64,000 bases of DNA from JAVBJN01 sp031546985 (GCA_031546985.1 JAVBJN010000087.1:1-64000); one strand, 5' to 3'; positions 41,998 through 50,514 are shown, counted from the stretch's first letter. A program made the numbers and translations. Notes: generated from the letters alone by a model not told the origin.

Positions 41998-42477
41998 ATG
42001 GCAATATCACAAAATAGTGTTTCACTATTTGACGATAGCTACCTGGGAGATGTTTCAACTACCAAGGTAGCTATTGTTTTTACTGAGTGGAACGACAGCA
42101 TTGTAAACGAGCAGCTGAAAGGCGCGCACGAAGTTTTGCAGCGTTACAACATTACGCAGATCGAGCAGGTAAAAGTGCCCGGTTGTTTTGAACTGCCCTT
42201 TGCCTGCAAAAAAGTGCATGAATTATACCAGCCCGATGTGATCATCGCTTTTGGCGCGGTAATCCGTGGCGGCACGCCGCATTTCGAATATGTGTGCAAA
42301 GCCGTTACCGAGGGCATTACCCAGCTCAACCTTACGCTACCGGCCCCGGTTATCTTTGGCGTATTAACGCTTAATACCGAGCAGGAGGCCTGGGAGCGCC
42401 TGGGTGGGGTACATGGTCATAAAGGAGAAGAAGCGGCTTTAACGGCCGTTAAAATGGCCCGTTTGGCCAAAATGTAG
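41998..42477 (+). CDS. ribH: 6,7-dimethyl-8-ribityllumazine synthase
   Basis: A 159-aa protein that makes the riboflavin precursor lumazine. Visible features: VFTEWNDSIVNEQLKGAHEVL, the substrate loop PGCFELPFACKK, and AFGAVIRGGTPHFEYVCKAVTEGI (GAVIRG-x-T-x-H). The final GVLTLNTEQEAWERLGGVHGHKGEEAA matches the C-terminal helix. Length is normal. No other riboflavin genes are close. Confidence 0.96.
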   Translation: MAISQNSVSLFDDSYLGDVSTTKVAIVFTEWNDSIVNEQLKGAHEVLQRYNITQIEQVKVPGCFELPFACKKVHELYQPDVIIAFGAVIRGGTPHFEYVCKAVTEGITQLNLTLPAPVIFGVLTLNTEQEAWERLGGVHGHKGEEAALTAVKMARLAKM

Positions 42478-42486
42478 GGAGGTGCT

Positions 42487-43209
42487 ATGGATGTAGAAAT
42501 ATTTATTCCCTGTTTTATAGACCAGCTTTACCCCGATACCGGCTTTAATATGGTTAAGGTATTGGAAAAACTGGGTTGCAAGGTGCATTACAACACCAAC
42601 CAGACCTGCTGCGGCCAGCCCGCCTTTAACGCGGGTTATTGGGACGAAGCACGTAGTGTGGGCGAAAAATTCATTAAAGATTTTGATCGTGAGGATCGGT
42701 ACATCGTTTCGCCCAGCGGCTCCTGCACCGGTTATGTTAAAAATCATTATCCCAAATTGTTCAATAATGCGGCTGAGCACAACGAATGCCGCAGCATGGG
42801 CAAGCGGATGTATGAGTTTACCGAATTCCTGGTAGATGTGCTTAACGTAACCGATATAGGTGCTTCGCTGCCTGGCAAAGCCACTTACCACGATGCCTGC
42901 GGTGCGTTGCGCGAATGCGGCATCAAAAGCCAGCCCCGCCAGTTGCTCGAAAAAGTAAAAGGCCTGGAGCTGGTAGAAATGAAGGAATGTGAAACCTGCT
43001 GCGGATTTGGCGGTACTTTTGCCGTTAAATTTGAACCCATATCCATTGGTATGGCGCAAACCAAAGTAGACAGCGCACTGGCCACAGGAGCCAAATACCT
43101 GGTATCTACCGATATGAGCTGCCTCATGCACCTGGAAGGGTACATTAAAAACCGCGGCGCCGATCTGGAAGTAATGCATGTAGCCGATGTGCTGGCCCAG
43201 GGTTGGTAA
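42487..43209 (+). CDS. LutA/YkgE-type cysteine-rich (CCG) protein
   Basis: A 240-aa protein with two CCG domains: NQTCCGQPAFNAGY (near residue 38) and CETCCGFGGTFAVKF (near 175). This is the LutA subunit of the L-lactate oxidation complex LutABC. LutB and LutC genes do not follow: the next features are a repeat region and an EVE gene, so either the complex is elsewhere or this protein has another role. Confidence 0.85.
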   Translation: MDVEIFIPCFIDQLYPDTGFNMVKVLEKLGCKVHYNTNQTCCGQPAFNAGYWDEARSVGEKFIKDFDREDRYIVSPSGSCTGYVKNHYPKLFNNAAEHNECRSMGKRMYEFTEFLVDVLNVTDIGASLPGKATYHDACGALRECGIKSQPRQLLEKVKGLELVEMKECETCCGFGGTFAVKFEPISIGMAQTKVDSALATGAKYLVSTDMSCLMHLEGYIKNRGADLEVMHVADVLAQGW

Positions 43210-43212
43210 ATG

Positions 43213-43556
43213 TATGGGGCAATGGCTTAATGAGGCCATGTGAAAATGCTAAAATGTGCTAATGCCTGAGCTTTGAAAACTTAGACAGGCCTTGTCGAAG
43301 GGAGGTTCCTGAGCCCCGTATCAGTGGGACAGGTCTTGTCGAGGGGAGGTTCCTGAGCCCCGCATCAGCGGGACAGGCCTTGTCGAAGGGCCGACCATCC
43401 GGAAGGGCAGAGATGTTCATCAATCCGGGCTTCGACAACTTCGACAAGCTCAGTTGCCGAAACTCCGCCACCGGAGATTGGCAATGTGATAGCCCGCAAT
43501 TCGCCAATGCGCAATCCGTCAATCCGTAAATTAATAATCCGCAATTCGTTAATCAT
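43213..43556 (-). repeat. Composite REP-like element, copy 2, inverted
   Basis: The reverse complement of the element at 20885-21262, in the same block order: GCGAATTGCGGATTATTAA, ACATTGCCAATCTCCGG, ACTGAGCTTGTCGAAG, GACAAGGCCTGTCCCGC (two or three times), CTCAGGCATTAGCACATTTTAGC. Copy 2 has an extra GAACCTCCCCTCGACAAGACC unit. Confidence 0.8.
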
Positions 43557-43967
43557 ATGTCATACTGGCTTGTAAAATCAGAACCGTTCAAGTACAGCTG
43601 GGACCAGTTTGTAAAAGACGGCAAAACCTTTTGGGATGGCGTGCGCAACTACCAGGCCCGCAACAACATGAAGGCGATGAAGAAGGGAGATAAAGTGTTG
43701 TTTTACCACAGCAACGAAGGAATGGAGATTGTGGGCATCGCCGAAGTGGCTAAAGAACATTACCAGGACCCCACCACGCCCGATCCAAACTGGGTAGTGG
43801 TAGACCTTAAACCGCTGAAACCTTTCAAAAATGCCGTTTCGCTCAAAGAAATGAAAACCACACCGGGACTCGAAAACCTGTCGCTTATTCGCCAGGGCCG
43901 CTTGTCTGTTTGCGATATTAAAGACGACGAGTGGAAGATCATCCTGTCTATGGGTGGCATGAAATAA
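43557..43967 (+). CDS. EVE domain protein
   Basis: A 136-aa protein with the PUA-like EVE fold: YWLVKSEPFKYSWDQFV, WDGVRNYQARNNMKAMKKGDKVLFYHSN, IVGIAEVAKEHYQDPT and ISMGGMK-like end. EVE domains bind modified bases or nucleic acids; the family includes THYN1. It is preceded immediately by the repeat region, and a terminator follows. Confidence 0.92.
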   Translation: MSYWLVKSEPFKYSWDQFVKDGKTFWDGVRNYQARNNMKAMKKGDKVLFYHSNEGMEIVGIAEVAKEHYQDPTTPDPNWVVVDLKPLKPFKNAVSLKEMKTTPGLENLSLIRQGRLSVCDIKDDEWKIILSMGGMK

Positions 43968-43987
43968 GCCTATCAATATCATTTTGC

Positions 43988-44019
43988 AAAAGCAGCGCTC
44001 GCAAGGGTGCTGCTTTTTT
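43988..44019 (+). terminator. Intrinsic terminator after the EVE gene
   Basis: AAAAGCAGC (43988-43996) pairs with GCTGCTTTT (44009-44017), followed by T. Confidence 0.8.
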
Positions 44020-44032
44020 ATGTAACCCTATC

Positions 44033-44185
44033 GGTGCGTAACTCCCCGCAGTGGCGGGACAGGCTCTGGCAGGTCTGGTATACTATTTTGAGTAGCTCAA
44101 GACTTCTCGCGATCCGCGAAATCTGCGGTACTATCTGCGTAAATCTGCGGGAAAATGGCTCGCGTTTCATTTGGGCTTTGTCGAA
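44033..44185. repeat. REP-like repeat fragments
   Basis: Contains ACTCCCCGCAGTGGCGGGACAGGC, an ATCTGCGG/ATCTGCGT direct repeat pair and GGGCTTTGTCGAAGGCC, words shared with the family 1 and family 3 repeats. The rest up to 44342 has no gene-like frame. Confidence 0.6.
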
Positions 44186-44342
44186 GGCCACCTTTCATCT
44201 TCACTTCGAAAGCCCAACCAAAAAAATATTTCCCACCCGTGTCCATATCCGGCTTATTCGTTCGTCATTAAAGTACAGACCAATAAAGTCTATAACTTTA
44301 AAGCAGGCAACTGCGATGTTTAACCCCTCTAAAACTATGATC

Positions 44343-44729
44343 ATGAAAGAGTACATGATGATTTTCAGAAACGATCCTTCTGTTATGGAAAACAGAACCC
44401 CAGCACAAACGGAGCAATCCATGCAGCAATGGCAAAACTGGATAAGCGGCATGGCAGCGCAGGGTAAATTTGGCGGCACCGGCCGTGTACTGCCCGCAGG
44501 CCCGACCGTAGCACCAGGCAGCGTAGTTACCGACGGCCCTTACCTGGAGTCTAAAGAAATTATTGGCGGCTATCTGATCGTTAAAGCCGGCACACTGGCC
44601 GAGGCAGTAGAAGCAGCCAAAGGTTGTCCTATTCTGCTGGCTGGCGGCACCGTAGAGGTAAGAACCATTATGCCTATGGAACAAACTTTTGAAACCGCTT
44701 CACCACTGCATGCAGCAAAAGAAGCATAA
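44343..44729 (+). CDS. DGPF/YCII-type protein
   Basis: A 128-aa protein of the YCII-related (DGPF) family: MKEYMMIFRND, then MQQWQNWISGMAAQGKF and VVTDGPYLESKEIIGGYLIVKAG. The DGPF-type motif reads DGPY here. The longer frame from 44007 includes 112 residues of repeat DNA, so the ATG at 44343 is used, aligned with the paralogue at 44750. Members are often encoded next to ECF42 sigma factors, as here. Confidence 0.85.
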   Translation: MKEYMMIFRNDPSVMENRTPAQTEQSMQQWQNWISGMAAQGKFGGTGRVLPAGPTVAPGSVVTDGPYLESKEIIGGYLIVKAGTLAEAVEAAKGCPILLAGGTVEVRTIMPMEQTFETASPLHAAKEA

Positions 44730-44749
44730 CACACAATAGACCAATACGT

Positions 44750-45100
44750 ATGAAAGACTTCCTGTTATTATTCAGAGGCGGCGATGATGAGCTGGCCGGC
44801 CAATCACCAGAGTTTAACCAGGCGCATATGCAGCAATGGATGGGTTGGATGGGCGAACTCGCAGCCCAAAACCGGGTAGGCAGCGCCGAACCTTTACAAA
44901 TGGATGGCCGCATGATTAGCGGAAAAGATAAAGTGGTAACCGATGGCCCTTTTATGGAAGGCAAAGAAATGGTAGGCGGCTACCTGCTGCTCAAAGCCAG
45001 CTCTTACGACGATGCGGTAGCCGTGGCCAAAAACTGTCCCATTCTCGAACTCACCGACACTACTGTAGAAGTGCGTGAGATTCAGGTGATGGATATGTAA
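44750..45100 (+). CDS. DGPF/YCII-type protein, paralogue
   Basis: A 116-aa protein that is clearly related to the previous one: MKDFLLLFRGG, MQQWMGWMGELAAQNRV and VVTDGPFMEGKEMVGGYLLLKA with a true DGPF motif. It lies 20 bases downstream of its paralogue. Confidence 0.88.
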   Translation: MKDFLLLFRGGDDELAGQSPEFNQAHMQQWMGWMGELAAQNRVGSAEPLQMDGRMISGKDKVVTDGPFMEGKEMVGGYLLLKASSYDDAVAVAKNCPILELTDTTVEVREIQVMDM

Positions 45101-45121
45101 TGCTGCATTTAAAAAGAACAA

Positions 45122-45159
45122 GCAATAAGCTTTCCTGCAATGGTGGGAAAGCTTATTGC
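45122..45159. other. Long perfect inverted repeat
   Basis: A 14-bp perfect stem (45122-45135 with 45146-45159) around a 10-nt loop, between the DGPF and TfoX-N genes. There is no T tract, so it is not a clear terminator; it may be an operator or a transcript-stabilising hairpin. Confidence 0.6.
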
Positions 45160-45176
45160 AATTAAGTGATACACGC

Positions 45177-45184
45177 TAACTTTA
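45177..45184 (+). promoter_or_regulatory. -7 box of the TfoX-N gene
   Basis: TAACTTTA, 7 of 8 matches to TAnnTTTG, 4 nt before the ATG at 45189. Confidence 0.45.
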
Positions 45185-45188
45185 GCTT

Positions 45189-45530
45189 ATGGCTTATGAT
45201 TTGGTTTTAGCACAACGCATCCGGGAAATGCTTACCGAAATACCTGATGTGGAAGAAAAAATGATGTTTGGCGGCATTTGCTTTATGGTAAATGGCAAAA
45301 TGTGCATGGGCGTTCTCAAAGACAATATGATGTGCCGCATCGATCCGTTGGATTACGAATCGGCATTGGAGAAAAACGGCTGCCGCGAAATGGATTTCAG
45401 CGGCAAGCAAATGAAGGGATTTGTGTATGTAGACGAAACCGGGTTGCGTACCGGCCGGGAGCTCAAAGAATGGGTAGCGCTTTGCCTGGCTTTTAATCCC
45501 AAAGCCAAAGCTTCCAAAAAGAAAAAATAA
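45189..45530 (+). CDS. TfoX N-terminal domain protein
   Basis: A 113-aa protein with the TfoX/Sxy N-terminal fold only: MFGGICFMVNGKMCMGVLKDNMMCRID, then the Lys/Tyr pattern FVYVDETGLRTGRELKEWVALCLAF. The tail is Lys-rich (KASKKKK). It is encoded within the DGPF/ECF42 block. Confidence 0.85.
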   Translation: MAYDLVLAQRIREMLTEIPDVEEKMMFGGICFMVNGKMCMGVLKDNMMCRIDPLDYESALEKNGCREMDFSGKQMKGFVYVDETGLRTGRELKEWVALCLAFNPKAKASKKKK

Positions 45531-45535
45531 TTCCA

Positions 45536-46810
45536 TTGTCTGCACCCAGCCACATTAACCAGCTTACTGCACATCTTTTCCGGCACGAGTCCGGTAAGAT
45601 GGTGGCGGTGCTTACCCGTATTTTTGGAACCGAAAACCTGCAATTGTCCGAAGATGTGGTGCAGGAAACTTTTCTCATGGCAGTGCAGGTATGGTCGCTC
45701 AAAGGCCTGCCCGAAAACCCCTCTGCCTGGCTCATGCGCTGCGCCAAAAACAAAGCCATCGACATGCTGCGAAGAAACAAATTCTCTACCAGCATCGATT
45801 TTTCCGATCCCGAAAGAAAACTGTTGCAGTCGGAATATACCCTGGTTACGCAAATGGATAAGTTGTGGCAGGAAGACGGTATAACAGATGATCTGCTGCG
45901 TATGATGTATGCCTGTTGCCACTCTGGCATCTCTGCCGAAAACCAGATTACACTTATCCTTAAAACATTGTGCGGTTTTTCGGTGCTGGAGATCGCCAAG
46001 GCCTTTATAACTGCAGAAGATACTGTTTCCAAAAGGCTGTACCGCACCCGTGAGTTTTTCCGCAACCATAAGGTAAAGCCGGCGTTTCCGCCCATGCACG
46101 AGCTCGAAGCTGCTACCGGAGCGGTATTAAAAGCCATTTACCTCATTTTTAATGAAGGGTACAACGCCACCAGCGGCAACGACCTCATTCGTAAAGACCT
46201 GCTGGAGCAGGCCATGTATCTCTGTGGGCTTTTGTGCGGCAATCCGCTTACGGCGCTGCCTGAGGTATTTGCCGCTATGGCGCTGATGTGTTTTCATGCG
46301 GCGCGTACCAATAGCCGGCTTAATGCCGAAGGCGATATTGTGCTCCTCAACAGCCAGGACCGCAGCCAGTGGAACGCCGAACTGATTGCCGAAGGTAATG
46401 CCTACCTCAACAAAGCCGCTTTTGGCACCCGGCTCAGCAGTTACCATATAGAAGCGGCCATTGCTTTTGAACATTGTTCTGCTCCCGATTTTACGCAAAC
46501 CAACTGGCAGCGCATACTGGCTTATTACGATCTGCTGCTGCAATTGCAACCGGTAGCCGTGGTGGCGCTCAACCGCCTAATTGTAGTGTATGAACTGTAT
46601 GGCGCCGATGCTGCTTTGAAAGAAATAGAAAGCTCTCCCTACCAGCCGGAGTGGCGCAAGCAATACCTTTTTTACAGCCTGTTGGGCGATTTGTATGGGT
46701 CGCAAAATTCGATGAAGGCTCTCGCGAGCTTGGAGACGGCCATAACCCTCACCCGGTCTGATACTGAAAAACGCCTGCTGCGCAAAAAAATGGAGCAGTT
46801 GAAAGATTGA
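45536..46810 (+). CDS. ECF42-type sigma factor with C-terminal TPR-like extension
   Basis: A 424-aa protein. The N-terminal 165 residues are a sigma-70 domain: region 2 is HLFRHESGKMVAVLTRIFG to DVVQETFLMAVQVW with WLMRCAKNKAIDMLRR, region 4 is GFSVLEIAKAFITAEDTVSKRLYRTREFFRN in parts. The long C-terminal part (170-424) is helical and repeat-like (GLLCGNPLTALPEVFAAMALM, LLQLQPVAVVALNRLIVVYE), as in ECF42 sigma factors, whose C-terminus is essential for activity. The start is a TTG at 45536. DGPF genes and sigma factor in one block is the hallmark of the ECF42 group; no anti-sigma factor is seen. Confidence 0.88.
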   Translation: MSAPSHINQLTAHLFRHESGKMVAVLTRIFGTENLQLSEDVVQETFLMAVQVWSLKGLPENPSAWLMRCAKNKAIDMLRRNKFSTSIDFSDPERKLLQSEYTLVTQMDKLWQEDGITDDLLRMMYACCHSGISAENQITLILKTLCGFSVLEIAKAFITAEDTVSKRLYRTREFFRNHKVKPAFPPMHELEAATGAVLKAIYLIFNEGYNATSGNDLIRKDLLEQAMYLCGLLCGNPLTALPEVFAAMALMCFHAARTNSRLNAEGDIVLLNSQDRSQWNAELIAEGNAYLNKAAFGTRLSSYHIEAAIAFEHCSAPDFTQTNWQRILAYYDLLLQLQPVAVVALNRLIVVYELYGADAALKEIESSPYQPEWRKQYLFYSLLGDLYGSQNSMKALASLETAITLTRSDTEKRLLRKKMEQLKD

Positions 46811-46811
46811 A

Positions 46812-46962
46812 CCGGGGCTTCGAGGCTTCAACAGCACTTGTTCCACCCAATGTGGGGCTCAGCCACCGATTCGACATCGTTAATGCTTCTTATTGGCACA
46901 TTGCGTCATTACAACATTAGCATATTGGTACATTGCCCCATTCCTACATTGGCTTATTGCTG
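46812..46962. repeat. REP-like repeat, family 1 remnant
   Basis: GGGGCTTCGAGGCTTCAACAGC, CCAATGTGGGGCTCAGCC and TTCGACATCG, then a tract of ACATTAGCATATTGGTACATTGCC words of the kind that flank the composite elements. Confidence 0.65.
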
Positions 46963-48894
46963 CTACTCAATCACCCTTATCCGCTTATTAAATACTTCTT
47001 TATCGTTTACAAAAACTTTAAGGTAATACCGTTGCGGTTTGCGGTAAGAAAGATCGTATTGAAAACTGCCTTGCTGCAATGCTTTGTATTCGTGGGTTTC
47101 TACAATTTGTGCGCCTTCATCTGTAATGATTTTTACCGTTACGTCCTGTGGCTGGTTGCTGAAGTAATCGAGCGCTGTTTTGCCCCTGGTGCGGGTGGGG
47201 AACAGGCCTATGGCTGGGGTGGTTACCACAGGTGCCCATTGCGTGCTATCTGCGCTTACGGTAAAGCTGTAATAGATGGTATTGCCAAAATCGGCGTCAA
47301 AGTTTTTAAGCATCGCTCCATTCTGGTTCAGGAGCCTTGCTGTGCCACGGCCACCTTCGGTATTAAACCAGAACTCCAGTCCATCGCCGGCGGTGTCTTT
47401 CATCACCAGTTCGTAATGCCCCGGTTTAAGGTGAAAGGTATCGGTAAGCAGGGTTTGCTTTAGCGAAGTATCCAGTTGTGTCTGATGCAGGATATGGCCC
47501 TCATTGTCGCGGAGGAAATAATGGTTGTGCTTAGGTTCGTTATTGGTGCGGATGGCCCAAACCAGCGTGCCCGGCAGTATGGGAGCGGGTTTAAATGTAC
47601 TCGTCAGCTGATTGTCTGCCTGCCAGGCGTCTTTTTTACCATTGGGCTTGCTCAACGTAGCTTCAAAAGTATTGTTGCCCGCTTTGGCTTCGATAGGGCC
47701 GGGTAATACTATTTCTTCGGTTTCCCCAAAACGCAGACTGCCATTCCACAGAAAATTGCGCATGGTTTGCCCTTTGGTACCATAACGTATCTGCACCGAT
47801 TTGAGCAGCTCGCTGCCATTGTTGCGAATGAGGATAACGGGCCGGGTAGTAGCAGGATTTTTACGTTGGTGCAGGTCTTTGGCCGAAGGCACAATAATAT
47901 CTTCCAGCATCACATCATGCGTGGCGTTGGGCTTGCCGTATTGCATCAGAAAGGCCGTAATCGATTCGTTGGCCTTGGCTTTAGGATTGCTGTAGGGTTG
48001 CATGTTAATGTCTACGGTATGCGAGCCTGTTCCTTTTACCGGAAGAATGTAGGCATCGGGCACTTGCAGGTAACCCGGGCACCAGTTGGCACGGTCGTAG
48101 ATCCAGGTGCCCGCTTGCGGATACAGGGGATTATCGCCACATTTTTTCCAGATATCGTGTTTGTCGAACAGTTGTCCGTCGAGGTATATTTCGCGGTATT
48201 TGTTGCAGAATTCACCACAGTTTTCGGCCTCGTCCATGCCATGCCCGGTCTGGAATACGCGTAGTTTGGCAAATCCCGTGCTGGCCGTGGTAGCAAAGGC
48301 AAACGGTTTAAGATCGGCCTCAATACTGCGGGCGGTATCGCCGTACCGGTAACTATCCTGAAAAAGTTGTTGTACAGAAAGTAGCGGGGCTACCGGTGTG
48401 CCTGCTGTAATTTCAAAATCGAGGGTTACGGCCCAGCCCCGGTCTTCGGCAGGTTCGTAGCCGCTGTGCCAGTATTCTATTTCTACACTATCGCGCAGCA
48501 AGTTGCTGAAGTCGGTTACATCTACCTCCCAGGTAAACCGCCAGTCTTTGGCAAAAGCGCCACCGTAAGGGGTAAGCATGCGGGCTATTTCGTAATGGAG
48601 CGGTTGGGCGTTTACACCACCTTTGCGCTGTATGCGAATATGATCGAGGTAATCCCAGTCGGCACAGCGCATACCATCGGGGCAGCCAAAAGTTACTTTG
48701 AGCAGTATGCGGCGTATATCGGTTTTAGTGCTGGGAAACACGCCCCAGGCCGGGTAAGACTTAAAACCCTTGGCTGGCTCTGTAACCACAGTGGTGCGGT
48801 TGTGTGTTATAACATGCGTTGCCGGCAGGGTTTGCGCCACGGCTTGCAAAAAACAGGAAATGCATAAAAAAAGGAGAACGGCCAATCGTTTCAT
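46963..48894 (-). CDS. Secreted PNGase F-like protein with C-terminal sorting-like domain
   Basis: A 643-aa protein with signal peptide (cleavage near AVAQ, residue 21). Residues 60-290 match peptide:N-glycosidase F: FGCPDGMRCADWDYLDHI (Cys 71 and 77, catalytic Asp 81, equivalent to Asp 60), EIARMLTPYGG, FTWEVDVTDFSNLL, AENCGEFCNKYREI (Cys 226, Glu 228 equivalent to Glu 206, Cys 230) and YDRANWCPGYLQVPD. The counterpart of Glu 118 is not evident. A long middle beta domain and a final type A-like domain (DVTVKIITDEGAQIVET, YYLKVFVNDKEVFNKRIRV) suggest T9SS export. It probably removes N-glycans or a related bond from glycoproteins. Confidence 0.8.
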   Translation of the reverse strand: MKRLAVLLFLCISCFLQAVAQTLPATHVITHNRTTVVTEPAKGFKSYPAWGVFPSTKTDIRRILLKVTFGCPDGMRCADWDYLDHIRIQRKGGVNAQPLHYEIARMLTPYGGAFAKDWRFTWEVDVTDFSNLLRDSVEIEYWHSGYEPAEDRGWAVTLDFEITAGTPVAPLLSVQQLFQDSYRYGDTARSIEADLKPFAFATTASTGFAKLRVFQTGHGMDEAENCGEFCNKYREIYLDGQLFDKHDIWKKCGDNPLYPQAGTWIYDRANWCPGYLQVPDAYILPVKGTGSHTVDINMQPYSNPKAKANESITAFLMQYGKPNATHDVMLEDIIVPSAKDLHQRKNPATTRPVILIRNNGSELLKSVQIRYGTKGQTMRNFLWNGSLRFGETEEIVLPGPIEAKAGNNTFEATLSKPNGKKDAWQADNQLTSTFKPAPILPGTLVWAIRTNNEPKHNHYFLRDNEGHILHQTQLDTSLKQTLLTDTFHLKPGHYELVMKDTAGDGLEFWFNTEGGRGTARLLNQNGAMLKNFDADFGNTIYYSFTVSADSTQWAPVVTTPAIGLFPTRTRGKTALDYFSNQPQDVTVKIITDEGAQIVETHEYKALQQGSFQYDLSYRKPQRYYLKVFVNDKEVFNKRIRVIE

Positions 48895-49012
48895 AACAAC
48901 TTGCTATTGATATTCTTGCACAAAATACAAAGCTCCGGCTCATTTGAAACGATCACAGATTATTAACATCAACAAAATATCAATATTTCGATGCTTACCA
49001 TTATCTTGTGGC

Positions 49013-49954
49013 ATGATCCAATATTTCAAAAACGTAGATCGGAAAACCGTGTTGGTGCTTTCTCCGGAAACGGCCAACTGGATCAATATTAAGCCGCCTT
49101 TCAGCCAGAAAGAGTTTGTGGGTTTGTCTACCGCGCTGGATATTCCCAAAGATTTTCTGTCCGATACGCTCGATATTGAAGAAAGATCGCGTTATGAAAT
49201 AGAAGACGATGTAAAGCTTATTGTAATTAAAACACCGATGGAGAATAAGTCGCAGTATGAAAGCGACGCGTATTACATTACCATTCCCATCAGTATCATC
49301 CTTACCCAAAAACACCAGATTGTAACGGTAAACTCCTTTGAGAATACCGCGATGGACCGTTTCCTGGATACCTTTGCCAAAAGACACCCGGAGCGCATCA
49401 ATATGATGATTCTCAAGATCTTCGAAAAGGTGGTGATGGATTTTATGCAATACCTGAAAGACATTAACCACAAGCGTTACCAACTGGAGCAAAAGCTGTA
49501 TGACTCCAACCGGAACGAGGAGTTGCTGTCGATCATGCGGATCCAGAAAAGCCTGGTGTATTTTGTAACCGCCCTGCGCAGTAATGAACTGTTGCTGATG
49601 AAAATACAACGTACCAATTTCCTTAAGCTCGATGAAGAAGAGCAGGAGTTTTTGGAAGATCTGATCGTAGAATTCTCACAGGGTCTGGAAATGGCCAATA
49701 CCTATACCAACATCCTCAGCAGCACCATGGATGCATTTGCCAGCATCATCAACAACAACATGAACCTGATCATGAAACGGCTTACGTCTATTACCATTAT
49801 CCTGAGCTTGCCGGTGATGGTGGCCAGTATTTATGGTATGAACGTAGATATACCTTACTCGCACAGCCGTTTTTCCTTTTATATCCCCATTCTGTTGTCG
49901 ATGGCTATTTCGCTCATCATCAGCTGGTATTTTATGAAAAAGAAGTGGTTTTAG
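49013..49954 (+). CDS. corA: Magnesium/cobalt transporter CorA
   Basis: A 313-aa protein with a large helical cytosolic domain and two C-terminal membrane segments. The signature YGMN (SIYGMNVDIPYSHS) is followed by the second span and the basic tail FMKKKWF. CorA conducts Mg2+, and Co2+/Ni2+ in some cases. The ATG at 49013 is chosen over the upstream TTG at 48944: a near-perfect -7 box (TATCTTG, 49002-49008) ends 4 nt before it. Confidence 0.9.
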   Translation: MIQYFKNVDRKTVLVLSPETANWINIKPPFSQKEFVGLSTALDIPKDFLSDTLDIEERSRYEIEDDVKLIVIKTPMENKSQYESDAYYITIPISIILTQKHQIVTVNSFENTAMDRFLDTFAKRHPERINMMILKIFEKVVMDFMQYLKDINHKRYQLEQKLYDSNRNEELLSIMRIQKSLVYFVTALRSNELLLMKIQRTNFLKLDEEEQEFLEDLIVEFSQGLEMANTYTNILSSTMDAFASIINNNMNLIMKRLTSITIILSLPVMVASIYGMNVDIPYSHSRFSFYIPILLSMAISLIISWYFMKKKWF

Positions 49955-49956
49955 GT

Positions 49957-50052
49957 ATTAGTATGGAGTCGTTAGTACGGAGTGTGTAGACCAGCTACCT
50001 GTACTAAAGACTAACTACTCCATACTAAGGACTCAGTACTAAAGACTAACGC
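49957..50052. repeat. Short repeat array with inverted symmetry
   Basis: Contains TTAGTATGGAGTCGTTAGTACGGAGT on the plus strand and the inverted forms ACTACTCCATACTAAGGACT and ACTAAAGACTAA twice. The units form a partial inverted repeat between corA and the convergent gene at 50053. Different in sequence from the REP-like families. Confidence 0.6.
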
Positions 50053-50514
50053 TTACTGCACTACAAAACGCAGTGTTTCCAACCCGCTTTTACCGTTCAG
50101 TTGTAAGAGGTACATACCACTTTGAAGGTGGCTGATGTCGATGCTGTGCACCGCTTTTGCCTCTGCATTGCTGATGGTTTGGCTGGCCAGCATTTTGCCG
50201 CTTACATCGGTTACGCGGTATTCTACCGCGCCACTTAAACCCGCTAGCATGATTTTGTCGTGTGCCGGATTGGGGTAAAGCAAGGCATGACCAGCCTCTG
50301 CTATTTCCTTAACGGTTAAAGGTGGTGTGGTTACATGCGGGCCAGGGTTTTCTGTAATGGGATGGAGCACTGGCAACTCGGCCGGAGCGGATTGGGAAGT
50401 AGAAGGTTTAATACCAGGGTTTCCTACTCCGGCAAAACCTAATGTGCTGATCATTAATGTGTTGGCGAGCAAAAATGCAGCAAGGGAACTGGGGTGAATG
50501 ATGGTGGCTTTCAT
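50053..50514 (-). CDS. Small T9SS type A protein
   Basis: A 153-aa secreted protein with signal (SLAAFLLANTLMISTLGFAG) and a short Pro-rich linker followed almost at once by a type A sorting domain (ALLYPNPAHDKIMLAGLSG, YRVTDVSGKMLASQTIS, GMYLLQLNGKSGLETLRFVVQ). There is hardly any cargo domain: about 40 residues of linker. It may be a stand-alone sorting domain or a remnant of a longer protein. Confidence 0.75.
   Translation of the reverse strand: MKATIIHPSSLAAFLLANTLMISTLGFAGVGNPGIKPSTSQSAPAELPVLHPITENPGPHVTTPPLTVKEIAEAGHALLYPNPAHDKIMLAGLSGAVEYRVTDVSGKMLASQTISNAEAKAVHSIDISHLQSGMYLLQLNGKSGLETLRFVVQ

Noticed and set aside
45122..45159. Intrinsic terminator after the DGPF genes
   Set aside because: The stem is perfect but there is no T tract on either strand; it is listed as an inverted repeat only.
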